This document shows positions 44,906 through 53,325 of a stretch of 64,000 nucleotides of DNA, piece by piece. Location of the stretch: positions 1 to 64,000 of the forward strand of contig JBAPOP010000168.1 of the NCBI GenBank assembly GCA_049279675.1. The letters are read 5' to 3'. Under the pieces are notes generated by a model, which saw only the letters and a program-made list of their open reading frames with translations, did no database searches and had not been told where the DNA came from. The first letter of the stretch is position 1. The number at the start of each line of letters is the position of its first letter. A program made the position numbers and the translations under genes. The DNA comes from Palsa-147 sp049279675. Lineage in GTDB: Bacteria; Acidobacteriota; Terriglobia; Acidiferrales; UBA7541.

Positions 44906-45391
44906 TTATTCCGCTTGCGTCGGACCCGACAGCCGATGCCGCCATTTTCCGAGCGAGCGGTTCAGTGGATGGCTGCGATGTAAGAACGGAAGAACCGGAC
45001 CGCGGCGCAAGCCGATCTTCTCAAGCGCCCGGCGTATCCGGAAGTCGCGCCCCGCGGAAACGAGTCCCTTCTCTAGCGTCTCGATGGCCTCGGAAGTGCG
45101 CCCGGCCTGGTGATAGACCTCGGCCAGGTTCAGGTAAAGCTGAGCGTGATTGCATTTCACGCCGATCGCTTCTCGGCACAGCGTTTCGCCGTCGGCAAAG
45201 CGACGCTCCTCCACGGCCGCTAAGAGGCCCGTATACGAAAGATAAAATGGATTTTTCGGTGCGACTCCCAGCGCGCGCCGCGCGTGCGTCAGGGCGTCAG
45301 ACGTGTTGCCGTCGCGCAATCTCCGTAAACATTCTTTGAATTCAACCATGCCGGCGTCGGCCGGCGTCGTAGTGCCTATCCAGTGTGACAT
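44906..45391 (-). CDS. TPR-repeat protein
   Basis: A 161-residue soluble protein of about three tetratricopeptide repeats. Helix pairs are seen as FKECLRRLRDGNTSDALTHA-RRAL, NPFYLSYTGLLAAVEERRFA and AQLYLNLAEVYHQAGRTSEA-IETLEKGL, each about 34 residues. It ends in a basic tail (RSLGKWRHRLSGP). ATG at 45391 is preceded by AGGAGG at 3 nt; the GTG at 45403 would put that site inside the gene and is rejected. TPRs mediate protein contacts; no partner is indicated. It is convergent to the deoxynucleoside kinase gene. A housekeeping role is possible but nothing specific shows. Confidence 0.8.
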   Translation of the reverse strand: MSHWIGTTTPADAGMVEFKECLRRLRDGNTSDALTHARRALGVAPKNPFYLSYTGLLAAVEERRFADGETLCREAIGVKCNHAQLYLNLAEVYHQAGRTSEAIETLEKGLVSAGRDFRIRRALEKIGLRRGPVLPFLHRSHPLNRSLGKWRHRLSGPTQAE

Positions 45392-45834
45392 GGGCCTCCT
45401 CACGACCGCGGGACAGGCGCGGTCATTGAAGGCAGAGTAACGCGTCGCAAATGCACTCCGCTACGGAACAACCGGCCAGTTTTTGACCACCAGTCCGTAC
45501 CTGTCCTTCCAGCCATTCCTTTCCGTGCCGCAACTCCAAACCGCTGCCGTCGCTGAAGCTAACCGCATGGTGACAGCACCCGCAGGGCTGGTCGGTAGAC
45601 CGGCCGCTTTTTCCGTTCTATTCACGCGGAGCGCACGGGAAATATTGCAACCCCACACCGGCAAGAGTATGCTCCCCGCAACCCGGCACTCCAGGGCGAG
45701 AGTCTCAGCCGGATCTTCGAGCGCGAATCACGCTTGTCACGCGCATCCGGCGGCGGGATCGCTGCAATCGTGCCGGCAGCGCCAAGCCGTTCCAGCAAAA
45801 CTGAAGAGACTCCTATCGGAAAGGAAGGTGCCTC
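45392..45834. other. 443-bp gap with no clear gene
   Basis: Between the divergent TPR and small-membrane-protein genes. A minus-strand frame at 45461-45664 (67 residues) and a long plus frame starting 45483 exist, but neither has a ribosome site or a recognisable domain and the plus frame runs across the DUF5684-like gene in another frame. No repeat or RNA motif was recognised. Confidence 0.45.
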
Positions 45835-46191
45835 ATGGATTCGAGAAGCATGCTTTTCGCAGGCATGTTTGGAACGACGTTCATGCTGTTCGTTGCGGTC
45901 GGCTACGTCTATACGGCTTTGGCGCTGATGACTATCGCCACCAAGACCAACACCGAAAATGGCTGGCTCGCCTGGATACCTATCGCCAACATCATCCTGA
46001 TGCTGAACATCGCCAAGAAGCCAATCTGGTGGATCGTTCTCTTGCTGATACCGCTGCTAAACATCGTGATGTTCATTATCGTTTGGATGGGCATTGCCGA
46101 AGCGCGGAACAAACCCAGTTGGTGGGGCATTTTGCTCATCGTTCCCGTCGTTGGCATTATCGTGCCCGGCTATCTCGCCTGGTCCGATTAG
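45835..46191 (+). CDS. small membrane protein, DUF5684/signal-peptidase-I-like
   Basis: A 118-residue inner-membrane protein with about four hydrophobic helices (MFGTTFMLFVAVGYVYTALA, ENGWLAWIPIANIILMLNIA, IWWIVLLLIPLLNIVMFIIV, WWGILLIVPVVGIIVPGYLA). The middle stretch NGWLAWIPIANI-x5-NIA-KKP(I)WW and the PSWWGILLIVPVVG tail fit the DUF5684 family, some members of which are annotated as signal peptidase I-like. No catalytic Ser-Lys pair is visible, so peptidase activity is unlikely. Ribosome site AAGGAAGG lies upstream of the ATG. It converges with the S9 gene; a hairpin (46292-46311) lies between. Confidence 0.75.
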   Translation: MDSRSMLFAGMFGTTFMLFVAVGYVYTALALMTIATKTNTENGWLAWIPIANIILMLNIAKKPIWWIVLLLIPLLNIVMFIIVWMGIAEARNKPSWWGILLIVPVVGIIVPGYLAWSD

Positions 46192-46291
46192 CGGCGGCTG
46201 GCGCACCTTTGAACTCGAATTGGATTCGATGTTGCCAGCGGGGGACGTCACCTGCTCGCTTATCGGAGCCTGTTTTGCATCTCGGTGGGAG

Positions 46292-46311
46292 CCCCCGCAT
46301 TCATGCGGGGG
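46292..46311. repeat. REP-like GC-rich palindrome
   Basis: CCCCCGCAT (46292-46300) and ATGCGGGGG (46303-46311) form a 9-bp stem with a 2-nt centre, embedded in GGGAG...GGAGCG. It lies between the convergent small membrane gene and the S9 gene, which is where extragenic palindromic repeats are usually found. It may also stop transcription. A second copy is not present in this window as far as I can see. Confidence 0.55.
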
Positions 46312-46422
46312 AGGAGCGCTTCAGCACTCCGAAAATATCTGCGCTCCAATTTCTTCGGCTTCAGCCGCGGATGCCTGCGATGAATCTGAGCGCTAATAGT
46401 GCCCGAGGAATCTCGCGTCACG

Positions 46423-48570
46423 TCACAAATAATGCCGGAACCACGCCAACGTTCGCGCGATGACGTCGCGGGTATGCTCCGGATTCGCGAAGCGATGCCC
46501 TTCGTTCGGATAGACCACAAACTCAGTCGTCGTTCCGTTCGCCTTGAGAGCATGCCAGAACTCGAACGATTGCGGCGCAGGGCATTCGCCGTCGCGCTCG
46601 CCAACTACCACAAGCGTCGGCGTCGTGGCTTTCTTGATAAACGTGATCGGCGAGCTCTTGGCGTACACAGCGGGATCGTCGTACACCGACGCGCCGAAAT
46701 ACGGAATCATCCACTGATCAATTTTATTTTCGCCGTAGTAGCTCTGAAAATTCGCGAGGCCCGCGCCTGCCATCGCCGCGTGGAAGCGATCGGTTTGCGT
46801 CACGGCCCACATCGTCATGTATCCGCCGTAGCTCCACCCCGTGATCCCGACGCGGTTCGCATCGATCGGCGCCATCGATAGCGATTGATCGACTCCGGCC
46901 ATGATGTCGCGAAAATCTCCGTAGCCGAAATCCTTCACGTTCGCGCGAGTGAAGGCTTCGCCCGAGCCGTAGCTCCCGCGCGGGTTCGGCTCGAGCACGA
47001 AAAATCCCGCGGCCACCAGCGCGGCGGTGTAGCTCCACTGCGTCGGCCACCTCGGCGACACCATTGCCGCCGGACCGCCGTGCACGGCCACAACGAGCGG
47101 ATACTTTAGCGACGGATCGACGTCGGGCGGATAAAGCAGCCAGCCCTGAACTTGCTGGCCGTCGCTCGTCCAATGCAGGCTTTGCGCGGGGCCCCATTCC
47201 GGTTCGAGCGTGGCATTCGCTTTCGTAATTACGCTCCAATCGCCGATCTGCCCGGCCCAGACTTCCGGAGGATGCACGAACGATTGGCGAATGAAGGCCA
47301 TCGTCTCGCCATCGCGTGCCAACGAGAGGCCAATCTCGTACCCGCTGGCCGAAATTGTTTCGACGCCGGACCACAATACGCGCGACTGAGCGGACGCGAC
47401 TTCGACGCTTGCGATTCCGCTTCTGCCGTCCACCGCCGCAGCGAAGAGAATTTGGCGCCCGCCATTGATCCACGTGAGCCAGCTCGGCGACGCGTTGATT
47501 TTTTCGGTGATATCGCGCGGGACGCCGCCGTCGATCGAGAGAACGTAAATATCGCCGCCCACCGAGCCTTCGTCGCTCATCAGTCCGGCGATGAACGCGA
47601 TTTCCCCGCCGCCGGGCGACCAGCGCGGCTCTGCGATTTGCAAATCAGGTTTGTAGACGAGTTGCGATGCGCCACTCGCCGCATCGATCGTATACAGCGC
47701 GGCGATGTACCAATTGTCGTCGCCGTTGCCGTTCGCCGCCGTCGTGATAAAGCGCGTGCTGTCCGGCGACCAGTCGTATTCATAGATGTACATGTCCGGC
47801 GGAGAAATCTGCCGCGCCGTGCCTTTCGCCGCGTCCACAAGCGTCAATCGCTGCTCGTGGACTTCATCCGAAATCACGCCGAGGTCCGGCGTTTCCGCCA
47901 CGAGCGGCCCGGCCGCGCGCGCCGCGTTCTCGATGAAGAGCAGCGCAATCGTTTTTCCATCGGGCGACCATCCTGGCGTCGAAAGAAAGCCCTTGAGTTG
48001 CGTGAGTTTTCGCGCGGCGCCGCCGGCGGCGCTCGCGGTGTAGAGTTCCTGCTGTCCGGGCTTCGCGGCATCGGAGAGGAACGCGAGCCGCTTGCTGTCC
48101 GGCGACCATGCCACATCGCCCTCGGAGTGCGGCGCGCCGCCGAGTCCAGCGGTGATTCGCCGCGCCGCCGCGGGATTCTCCACCTCCGCGACGTAAATCT
48201 CGGAATTCGCAGAGGCCGCGCCATTGGCTTCGGGAAAATGTTCGACCCAGGCCACTTGCTTTCCATCGGGCGAAATATCGGCCTGCGCAAAAGTGTGTAC
48301 CGCAAACATAGCAGCCACGGCTTTTGCTTCGGGCGTGCCGGGCAGGATTTGCGGCGTCGAGGATGCGGCCGGCTTCTGGCCGGCAGCAGCAGGTCGCGCA
48401 GGCTTTGGGTGCGGCGCGGCCGCAGGACGAGCAGGAGCAGCTGGCGTCTCCTGCTCCTGTGGCCTCGCCGTCAGCGCCGTGGGAATCGCGAGAAGCAGAG
48501 CGCAAAAGAATGCAGTTCGAATCAGTTTATTTTGAATCACCGTATTTTTAATCATTACATTTTGAAACAT
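46423..48570 (-). CDS. S9-family prolyl-oligopeptidase-like peptidase (DPP IV/AAP type)
   Basis: A 715-residue exported serine peptidase. A signal peptide (LIRTAFFCALLLAIPTALTA) is followed by a Pro/Ala-rich linker, then a seven-bladed beta-propeller with WD40-like/PD40 blades (FAQADISPDGKQVAWVEHF, GDVAWSPDSKRLAFLSD, YEYDWSPDSTRFITT, AEPRWSPGGGEIAFIAG). The C-terminal alpha/beta-hydrolase domain has the nucleophile GWSYGGYMTMW, the acid VVGERDGECPAPQS and the catalytic His NEGHRFANPEH. All three residues are present. ATG at 48570 is my choice (GGAG 11 nt upstream); ATG 48555 and GTG 48612 are alternatives. It digests short, probably Pro-containing peptides in the periplasm. Confidence 0.92.
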   Translation of the reverse strand: MFQNVMIKNTVIQNKLIRTAFFCALLLAIPTALTARPQEQETPAAPARPAAAPHPKPARPAAAGQKPAASSTPQILPGTPEAKAVAAMFAVHTFAQADISPDGKQVAWVEHFPEANGAASANSEIYVAEVENPAAARRITAGLGGAPHSEGDVAWSPDSKRLAFLSDAAKPGQQELYTASAAGGAARKLTQLKGFLSTPGWSPDGKTIALLFIENAARAAGPLVAETPDLGVISDEVHEQRLTLVDAAKGTARQISPPDMYIYEYDWSPDSTRFITTAANGNGDDNWYIAALYTIDAASGASQLVYKPDLQIAEPRWSPGGGEIAFIAGLMSDEGSVGGDIYVLSIDGGVPRDITEKINASPSWLTWINGGRQILFAAAVDGRSGIASVEVASAQSRVLWSGVETISASGYEIGLSLARDGETMAFIRQSFVHPPEVWAGQIGDWSVITKANATLEPEWGPAQSLHWTSDGQQVQGWLLYPPDVDPSLKYPLVVAVHGGPAAMVSPRWPTQWSYTAALVAAGFFVLEPNPRGSYGSGEAFTRANVKDFGYGDFRDIMAGVDQSLSMAPIDANRVGITGWSYGGYMTMWAVTQTDRFHAAMAGAGLANFQSYYGENKIDQWMIPYFGASVYDDPAVYAKSSPITFIKKATTPTLVVVGERDGECPAPQSFEFWHALKANGTTTEFVVYPNEGHRFANPEHTRDVIARTLAWFRHYL

Positions 48571-48769
48571 GTGGCGAGTGGCTCCCGTATTGTTCTTTTG
48601 CGTGCTGCGCACGAAATACTGAACCGCGGCGGAGCCGAAATCAAGGCTTTCGCTCCACGTATTCCCGGCGGCCGCGCGATGCGTGCGCGAGAAATCTTGC
48701 GTCGCGCAATTTGGGCCGGATGTGGATAATGCTTAACCGGAAATACAAAATGTTCATGAGAGGTCTGCT

Positions 48770-50845
48770 TTGAACGCCATCAATCGCCGCAGTCTTTCCG
48801 TTGGGCTTGCCATAATCTTTGTTTTCGCGGGCGCCGCGCGAATCGGGAACGCATCCCCGGCGCGCGATCACGCGCAGAGCTCCACGTCCCAGCCGCTGTC
48901 CCCCAAATTCCGCCTACACAAATTTGAGCAGCCGATTGGGGAGGAAACTTACACCGCAGGTCCGTCTCAAAGCGCCCCGGCTGCTAACTCCTATTCCATC
49001 GATTTCAAGTTTACGGATCGCGGCACTCCGGTGCCTCTAAAGGCGAATTTCAGCGGGAATGAAAATCTCGATCCGTTCAGTTTCGGTATTTCCGGCCGAA
49101 ACGCTCGCACAGCGGCGATTGATGAAGCAGTGGAAGTGAAAGGTGGCACGATCCGCAGCCGGATTGACAAAACGTGGACCGAAACGCCCCGCCCGGAAAA
49201 GTTTTTCACCATCGCAGGCTACGCGCCCGCAACCATGCAAATGCTCCTCGTCCAATACTGGAAAAAACACGGCTCGCCGGAATCGCTGAAAACCTTTCCG
49301 ACCGGCGAAGTGCGAATCCATCCGCGCGGCCAAGATTCAATCACTATTAAGGGGCGCACCGAACAACTCGATCGCTATACGATCGAAGGCCTCATCTGGG
49401 GCCGCGAGACGCTTTGGTTCAATTCCGACATGCAACTCATCGCCGAAGTCTCCGTGGACGCGGAATTCGATCACTTCGAAGCGATTCGCGAGGGCTACGA
49501 ACCAGCGCTCGGCACTTTCGTCGCGCGCGCCGGCGAAGACGGCATGTCCGCGCTCTCCGATCTCGGCAAGCAAATTTCCGGCGCACGCAGCGACAAATTC
49601 GCAGTCGTCGGCGGCACGCTGATCGATGGCACCGGCAAGTCCCCGGTGAACGATTCCGCAATCTTAATTGAGAACGGAAAAATCGTCGCCGCTGGGCCGC
49701 GCGCGCAAGTGAAAGTACCCAAAGGCATGAAGGTGATTGACGCAACGGGCAAGACGATTTTGCCCGGCCTGTGGGACATGCACGCTCATTTCGAGCAAGT
49801 CGAGTGGGGCCCGATCTATCTCGCCGCGGGCGCGACGACGGTTCGCGATTGCGGCAACGAACTCGAATTCATCACCGCGGTGCGCGACGCGGTGGCGGCA
49901 GGGCGCGGCCTTGGCCCGCGAATTCTTGCGGCGGGCATCGTGGATGGTGACGGTCCTTACGCGATCGGCGTCGAGCGCGTGAATAATCCTGAGCAAGCGA
50001 AGGAATGGGTGGACCGTTATCACAGCCTCGGTTTCCAGCAGATGAAAATTTACAGCTCGGTGAAACGCGACAACGTCGCCGCGGTGGCGGCCGAGGCGCA
50101 CCGCCTTGGCATGACCGTCACGGGCCACATTCCTTTCGGCATGACAGCATACGATGGCGTGAACGCGGGTATGGACCAGATCAATCACATTACTTACATC
50201 GCAGACGTCATGATTAAGCCGCTGCCGGCCGACGCGAATCGGATGCAGCGAATGCAAGCGGAGGCAGACATTGATCTCGCATCGCCCGAGGCACTGAAAA
50301 TAATCGATTTCCTCAAGGCGCACGGAACCGTGCTCGATCCGACGCTCGTCGTTTTTGAATCCTTCACGGCCGGGCCGGACCGGCCAATTGACAGCTTCGA
50401 GCCAGGCGTCGCGAAAGTCGCGCCGGAGTTGAGGACGCAGCTAGAAGAAGGCGGAGTGCCGGAGCAAGTTCTGGGCACGGTTCGAAAAGTTTTCGCGAAA
50501 GAGATTTCGATTGTGGGAGCGCTGCATCGCGCCGGAATTCCCATCGTCGCGGGCACCGACCAGACCGTTCCGGGCTACAGCATCTATCGCGAAATCGAAC
50601 TATACGTCGAAGCGGGCTTCACTCCGATGGAAGCGCTCCAGGCCGCGACGATCGTTCCAGCGCGCGTGATGAAACTCGACAACGAACTCGGCACGATCGA
50701 AGCAGGAAAACGCGCGGATTTGATTCTCGTTGACGGGAATCCGCTTGAGAATATTCACAACATTCGCAAAGTGAAGACCGTAATTACCGGCGGCACCGTA
50801 TACGACTGCGCGGAACTATGGCGCAGTGTTGGATTCCAGCCTTAA
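48770..50845 (+). CDS. secreted amidohydrolase (imidazolonepropionase/prolidase-like)
   Basis: A 691-residue exported metal hydrolase. TTG start at 48770 with AGAGG 6 nt upstream gives a signal peptide (SVGLAIIFVFAGAARIGNAS). The N-terminal ~260 residues are a beta-rich extension of unknown type. From about 275 comes the amidohydrolase barrel: GGTLIDGTGKSPVNDSAI, GLWDMHAHFEQ (metal HxH), GATTVRDCGNE, VTGHIPFGMTAYDGVNAG, MDQINHITYIAD, VAGTDQTVPGYS (metal Asp) and AGKRADLILVDGNPLENI. The core ligands are intact. Family members cleave dipeptides, hydantoins or cyclic amides; substrate not known. It is divergent from the S9 peptidase, so the two may share a promoter region of ~200 bp (48571-48769). 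Confidence 0.88.
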   Translation: MNAINRRSLSVGLAIIFVFAGAARIGNASPARDHAQSSTSQPLSPKFRLHKFEQPIGEETYTAGPSQSAPAANSYSIDFKFTDRGTPVPLKANFSGNENLDPFSFGISGRNARTAAIDEAVEVKGGTIRSRIDKTWTETPRPEKFFTIAGYAPATMQMLLVQYWKKHGSPESLKTFPTGEVRIHPRGQDSITIKGRTEQLDRYTIEGLIWGRETLWFNSDMQLIAEVSVDAEFDHFEAIREGYEPALGTFVARAGEDGMSALSDLGKQISGARSDKFAVVGGTLIDGTGKSPVNDSAILIENGKIVAAGPRAQVKVPKGMKVIDATGKTILPGLWDMHAHFEQVEWGPIYLAAGATTVRDCGNELEFITAVRDAVAAGRGLGPRILAAGIVDGDGPYAIGVERVNNPEQAKEWVDRYHSLGFQQMKIYSSVKRDNVAAVAAEAHRLGMTVTGHIPFGMTAYDGVNAGMDQINHITYIADVMIKPLPADANRMQRMQAEADIDLASPEALKIIDFLKAHGTVLDPTLVVFESFTAGPDRPIDSFEPGVAKVAPELRTQLEEGGVPEQVLGTVRKVFAKEISIVGALHRAGIPIVAGTDQTVPGYSIYREIELYVEAGFTPMEALQAATIVPARVMKLDNELGTIEAGKRADLILVDGNPLENIHNIRKVKTVITGGTVYDCAELWRSVGFQP

Positions 50846-50974
50846 TCCGAAAGGTTCTTTCTCTGTCGGCGCTCGCGAGCGCATTCATTCGGGCGGCAGC
50901 AGTTGTGCCCGCGCAATCGCGTTTCTGCAGAAAAATCCTGCGCGATCGCAAAAACTTTCCGCGATAATTGAGAA

Positions 50975-52084
50975 ATGGACAAGGCCAACGCCGTCATTAT
51001 CGGCGGCGGAGTCGTCGGCTGCGCGATTGCACGAGCGCTCTCCGCGCATTGGGACGACGTCTTCGTGCTCGAAGCGATGCCGCACGTCGGTATGGGCGCC
51101 AGCACGCGAAATAGCGGCGTCATTCATGCTGGGCTTTACTACCCGCCCGGATCGCTAAAGGCGCGCCATTGCCTGCGCGGCAACCGGCTTACCTACGAAT
51201 TCTGCGCGGCGCATGGCGTGCCGCACCGCAACACGGGCAAACTAGTTGTGGCAGTGACCGAATCGCAGACGCCGCAACTCGCCGCGCTGCTGGAAAACGC
51301 ACGGAAGAACGGCGTTGAAGGCATGCAGATGATCGATCGCGCGGCCATCCGGGCGCGCGAGCCGCACATCGAGGCAGTTCAAGCCATCGAAGTGCCATCA
51401 AGCGGGATTGTCTCGAGCGAGGAGCTGGTGAAAGCGTACGCTCGCATCGCCACGGAGCAGGGCACGCACATCGTGACCCACGCAAAAGTGGAGCGGCTCG
51501 AACCCCAAAAAGATGGTGTCCGGGTGACGAGCGCGGCGGGCGAGATTGAGGCGCGATGCCTGGTGAATTCAGCGGGACTTTTTGCCGACGAAGTGGCGGC
51601 CATGATGGGATCGAGCCTCGCGCGGCATCGAATCTGGCCGGTGCGCGGAGAATATTGCGAAATCGTGCGGACGAAATCGGATTTGGTTCGAGGACTCGTC
51701 TATCCGTTGCCGGACGCGGATGGATTGAGCCTCGGCGTGCATCTGACGAAGACTCTGTCGGGCACAGTGCTTGTCGGGCCGACCGCGCGCTACGTGGAAG
51801 ACAAGAACGATTACGAGCGCGACCGCGAGCCAGTGGAAGAGTTCGCGAAGAACGCGAAAGCCATGCTGCCGGTGCTCGAGGCGCAGGATCTCGTCCTTGC
51901 ATATTCAGGCATTCGCGCGAAGCTCAGGACACCGGGCGAACATGGCATCGAGGATTTCATTATCACGCGCGACCCTGAATTATCGAATGTGATCCAATTG
52001 ATCGGAATTGATTCGCCAGGATTGACGTCAGCGCTCGCCATTGCCGAGCACGTATTCAGCCTCGCGCAAGAAATCCTCAATTAA
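50975..52084 (+). CDS. L-2-hydroxyglutarate oxidase/dehydrogenase-like flavoprotein
   Basis: A 369-residue FAD enzyme of the DAO family. The N-terminus has the dinucleotide motif AVIIGGGVVGCAIARALS followed by the acid VFVLEA. Then come ASTRNSGVIHAGLYYPPGSL-KARHC (the LhgO/YgaF signature with the flavin contact), NTGKLVVAV, IVSSEELVKAYA, LVNSAGLFADEVA and, at the C-terminus, AYSGIRAKLRTPG and IGIDSPGLTSALAIAEHV. The motifs match L-2-hydroxyglutarate dehydrogenase, which oxidises L-2-HG to 2-oxoglutarate and feeds electrons to the quinone pool. Other DAO-type glycerol/glycine oxidases share parts of it. It follows the amidohydrolase gene by 129 bp on the same strand; no shared pathway is evident. 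Confidence 0.85.
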   Translation: MDKANAVIIGGGVVGCAIARALSAHWDDVFVLEAMPHVGMGASTRNSGVIHAGLYYPPGSLKARHCLRGNRLTYEFCAAHGVPHRNTGKLVVAVTESQTPQLAALLENARKNGVEGMQMIDRAAIRAREPHIEAVQAIEVPSSGIVSSEELVKAYARIATEQGTHIVTHAKVERLEPQKDGVRVTSAAGEIEARCLVNSAGLFADEVAAMMGSSLARHRIWPVRGEYCEIVRTKSDLVRGLVYPLPDADGLSLGVHLTKTLSGTVLVGPTARYVEDKNDYERDREPVEEFAKNAKAMLPVLEAQDLVLAYSGIRAKLRTPGEHGIEDFIITRDPELSNVIQLIGIDSPGLTSALAIAEHVFSLAQEILN

Positions 52085-52109
52085 GCGGCTCACCCTTAAG
52101 TTGGCTGCG

Positions 52110-53318
52110 TTATTTCACAACATCGGAAACAAACACTAGATGAATGCCGCGGGCTTCAAGGCGCGGCAAATCTTCTCGCAAGGCTGCGATCGTGGCGGGA
52201 TGCGGATGGCAGATGGTGACGGCCCAGCCTGTGCGTTTAGCATCGGACGCGGCGCGATCGAGTTGCGCAAGAATGGCCGCGCGTGTCTCGACGTCATCGA
52301 GAAATTGCGCGCTTCGAAACGTTGCGGGCACGCCGTCGCGTTCCGCCGCGGTGTAAGCGACGGTTTCAACGGTCGTGCGGCTATCCACAAAAAATAATCC
52401 ACGCTGGCGCAGCGCGGGCATAAGCGCGTCCATTAGCGCCGGATCGGCCGTCGCGCGCGAGCCTTGATGATTATTAACGCCGGAAGCGTGCGGAACCGAC
52501 GCGAGCATCGAATCCAGCATGTCGTTCACCTGTTGCGATTGCATTCCTACTCGCAGCTCCACGGCCTCCGACTTTGCGCTTGCTTCCGAAGCCTCCATCG
52601 GGAAATGAAGCAGGATTTCATCGCCGCGCCGATAGGCCGCATCGGCAATTTCCGTCGAATCGGAGAGATTCGGAATAATCGAGACCGTAAGCGGATACGG
52701 CAGCTTGAAAAGCTCGCGCGCGGGAGCGATATCTTTGCCGAGATCGTCCACGATGATCGCAAGCCGCACGGCGCCGGGAGGCAACCGCTGTCGAGGTCGA
52801 ACGACGGCGGCGACCGGCTCTATGATGTGAATCGTGTGCGTGCGCTGCGAATCGCGGAATAGTTCGAATTGGTCGCTGCCGCCGCTTGAGGAAAGAGGCC
52901 CACGAGTGAGATCGTGTTTGTGCGCGACTGCGACGAGCGCTTGAACCAGCGCGTTTTCGCGGCTCGAATCATTGAGCCTTATGTATAAGCCATACGCGGT
53001 GAAGCCGCTTCGCTTGCCGCTGGCAGCCTGCGTCTCCGGCCGGATTGTAATTTCGCTTTGGCGGTCAACGACGCTCTGCGCTGCAGTAACAAGCTCCTCG
53101 GTGATTCCATGGATTTCAGAGTTTGTGAGCGGCTTCTTGCGGCAACCTGCGACGAACATCGCCAGGATTGCGACTCCGGCAAAGAAAAATCCCGCAGCGA
53201 CGCGCGTGCGTGAATTTGTCCGAGCGAACTCGCGCGCAGAAATATTTGAATGCGAAGAGAAACTATCGGGAATGGCAAGCAGCTCCACAATGAAATCGCG
53301 AAGCCGTTGTTCAGGCAC
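52110..53318 (-). CDS. divergent polysaccharide deacetylase (YibQ-like)
   Basis: A 402-residue protein with a N-terminal export/anchor segment (RVAAGFFFAGVAILAMFVAGC), then about 90 residues of a Ser-rich region, then the divergent polysaccharide deacetylase domain: RLAIIVDDLGKD (the DD metal/catalytic site), LTVSIIPNLSDS, DEILLHFPMEASE, GVNNHQGSRATADPAL, GLFFVDSRTTVETVAY and TICHPHPATIAAL. The GTG start at 53318 is chosen because it lies 7 bp after the S41 stop, with AGG ahead; the ATG at 53402 would lie far inside the S41 gene. In many Gram-negative bacteria this family is next to ctpA/envC and is linked to cell-wall or polysaccharide processing. Here it is next to an S41 protein, 7 bp apart. 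Confidence 0.87.
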   Translation of the reverse strand: MPEQRLRDFIVELLAIPDSFSSHSNISAREFARTNSRTRVAAGFFFAGVAILAMFVAGCRKKPLTNSEIHGITEELVTAAQSVVDRQSEITIRPETQAASGKRSGFTAYGLYIRLNDSSRENALVQALVAVAHKHDLTRGPLSSSGGSDQFELFRDSQRTHTIHIIEPVAAVVRPRQRLPPGAVRLAIIVDDLGKDIAPARELFKLPYPLTVSIIPNLSDSTEIADAAYRRGDEILLHFPMEASEASAKSEAVELRVGMQSQQVNDMLDSMLASVPHASGVNNHQGSRATADPALMDALMPALRQRGLFFVDSRTTVETVAYTAAERDGVPATFRSAQFLDDVETRAAILAQLDRAASDAKRTGWAVTICHPHPATIAALREDLPRLEARGIHLVFVSDVVK

Positions 53319-53325
53319 GTACCTG

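Noticed and set aside
45461..45664. 67-residue minus-strand frame
   Set aside because: Starts without a ribosome site and I recognise no domain in it; not enough evidence to list as a gene.
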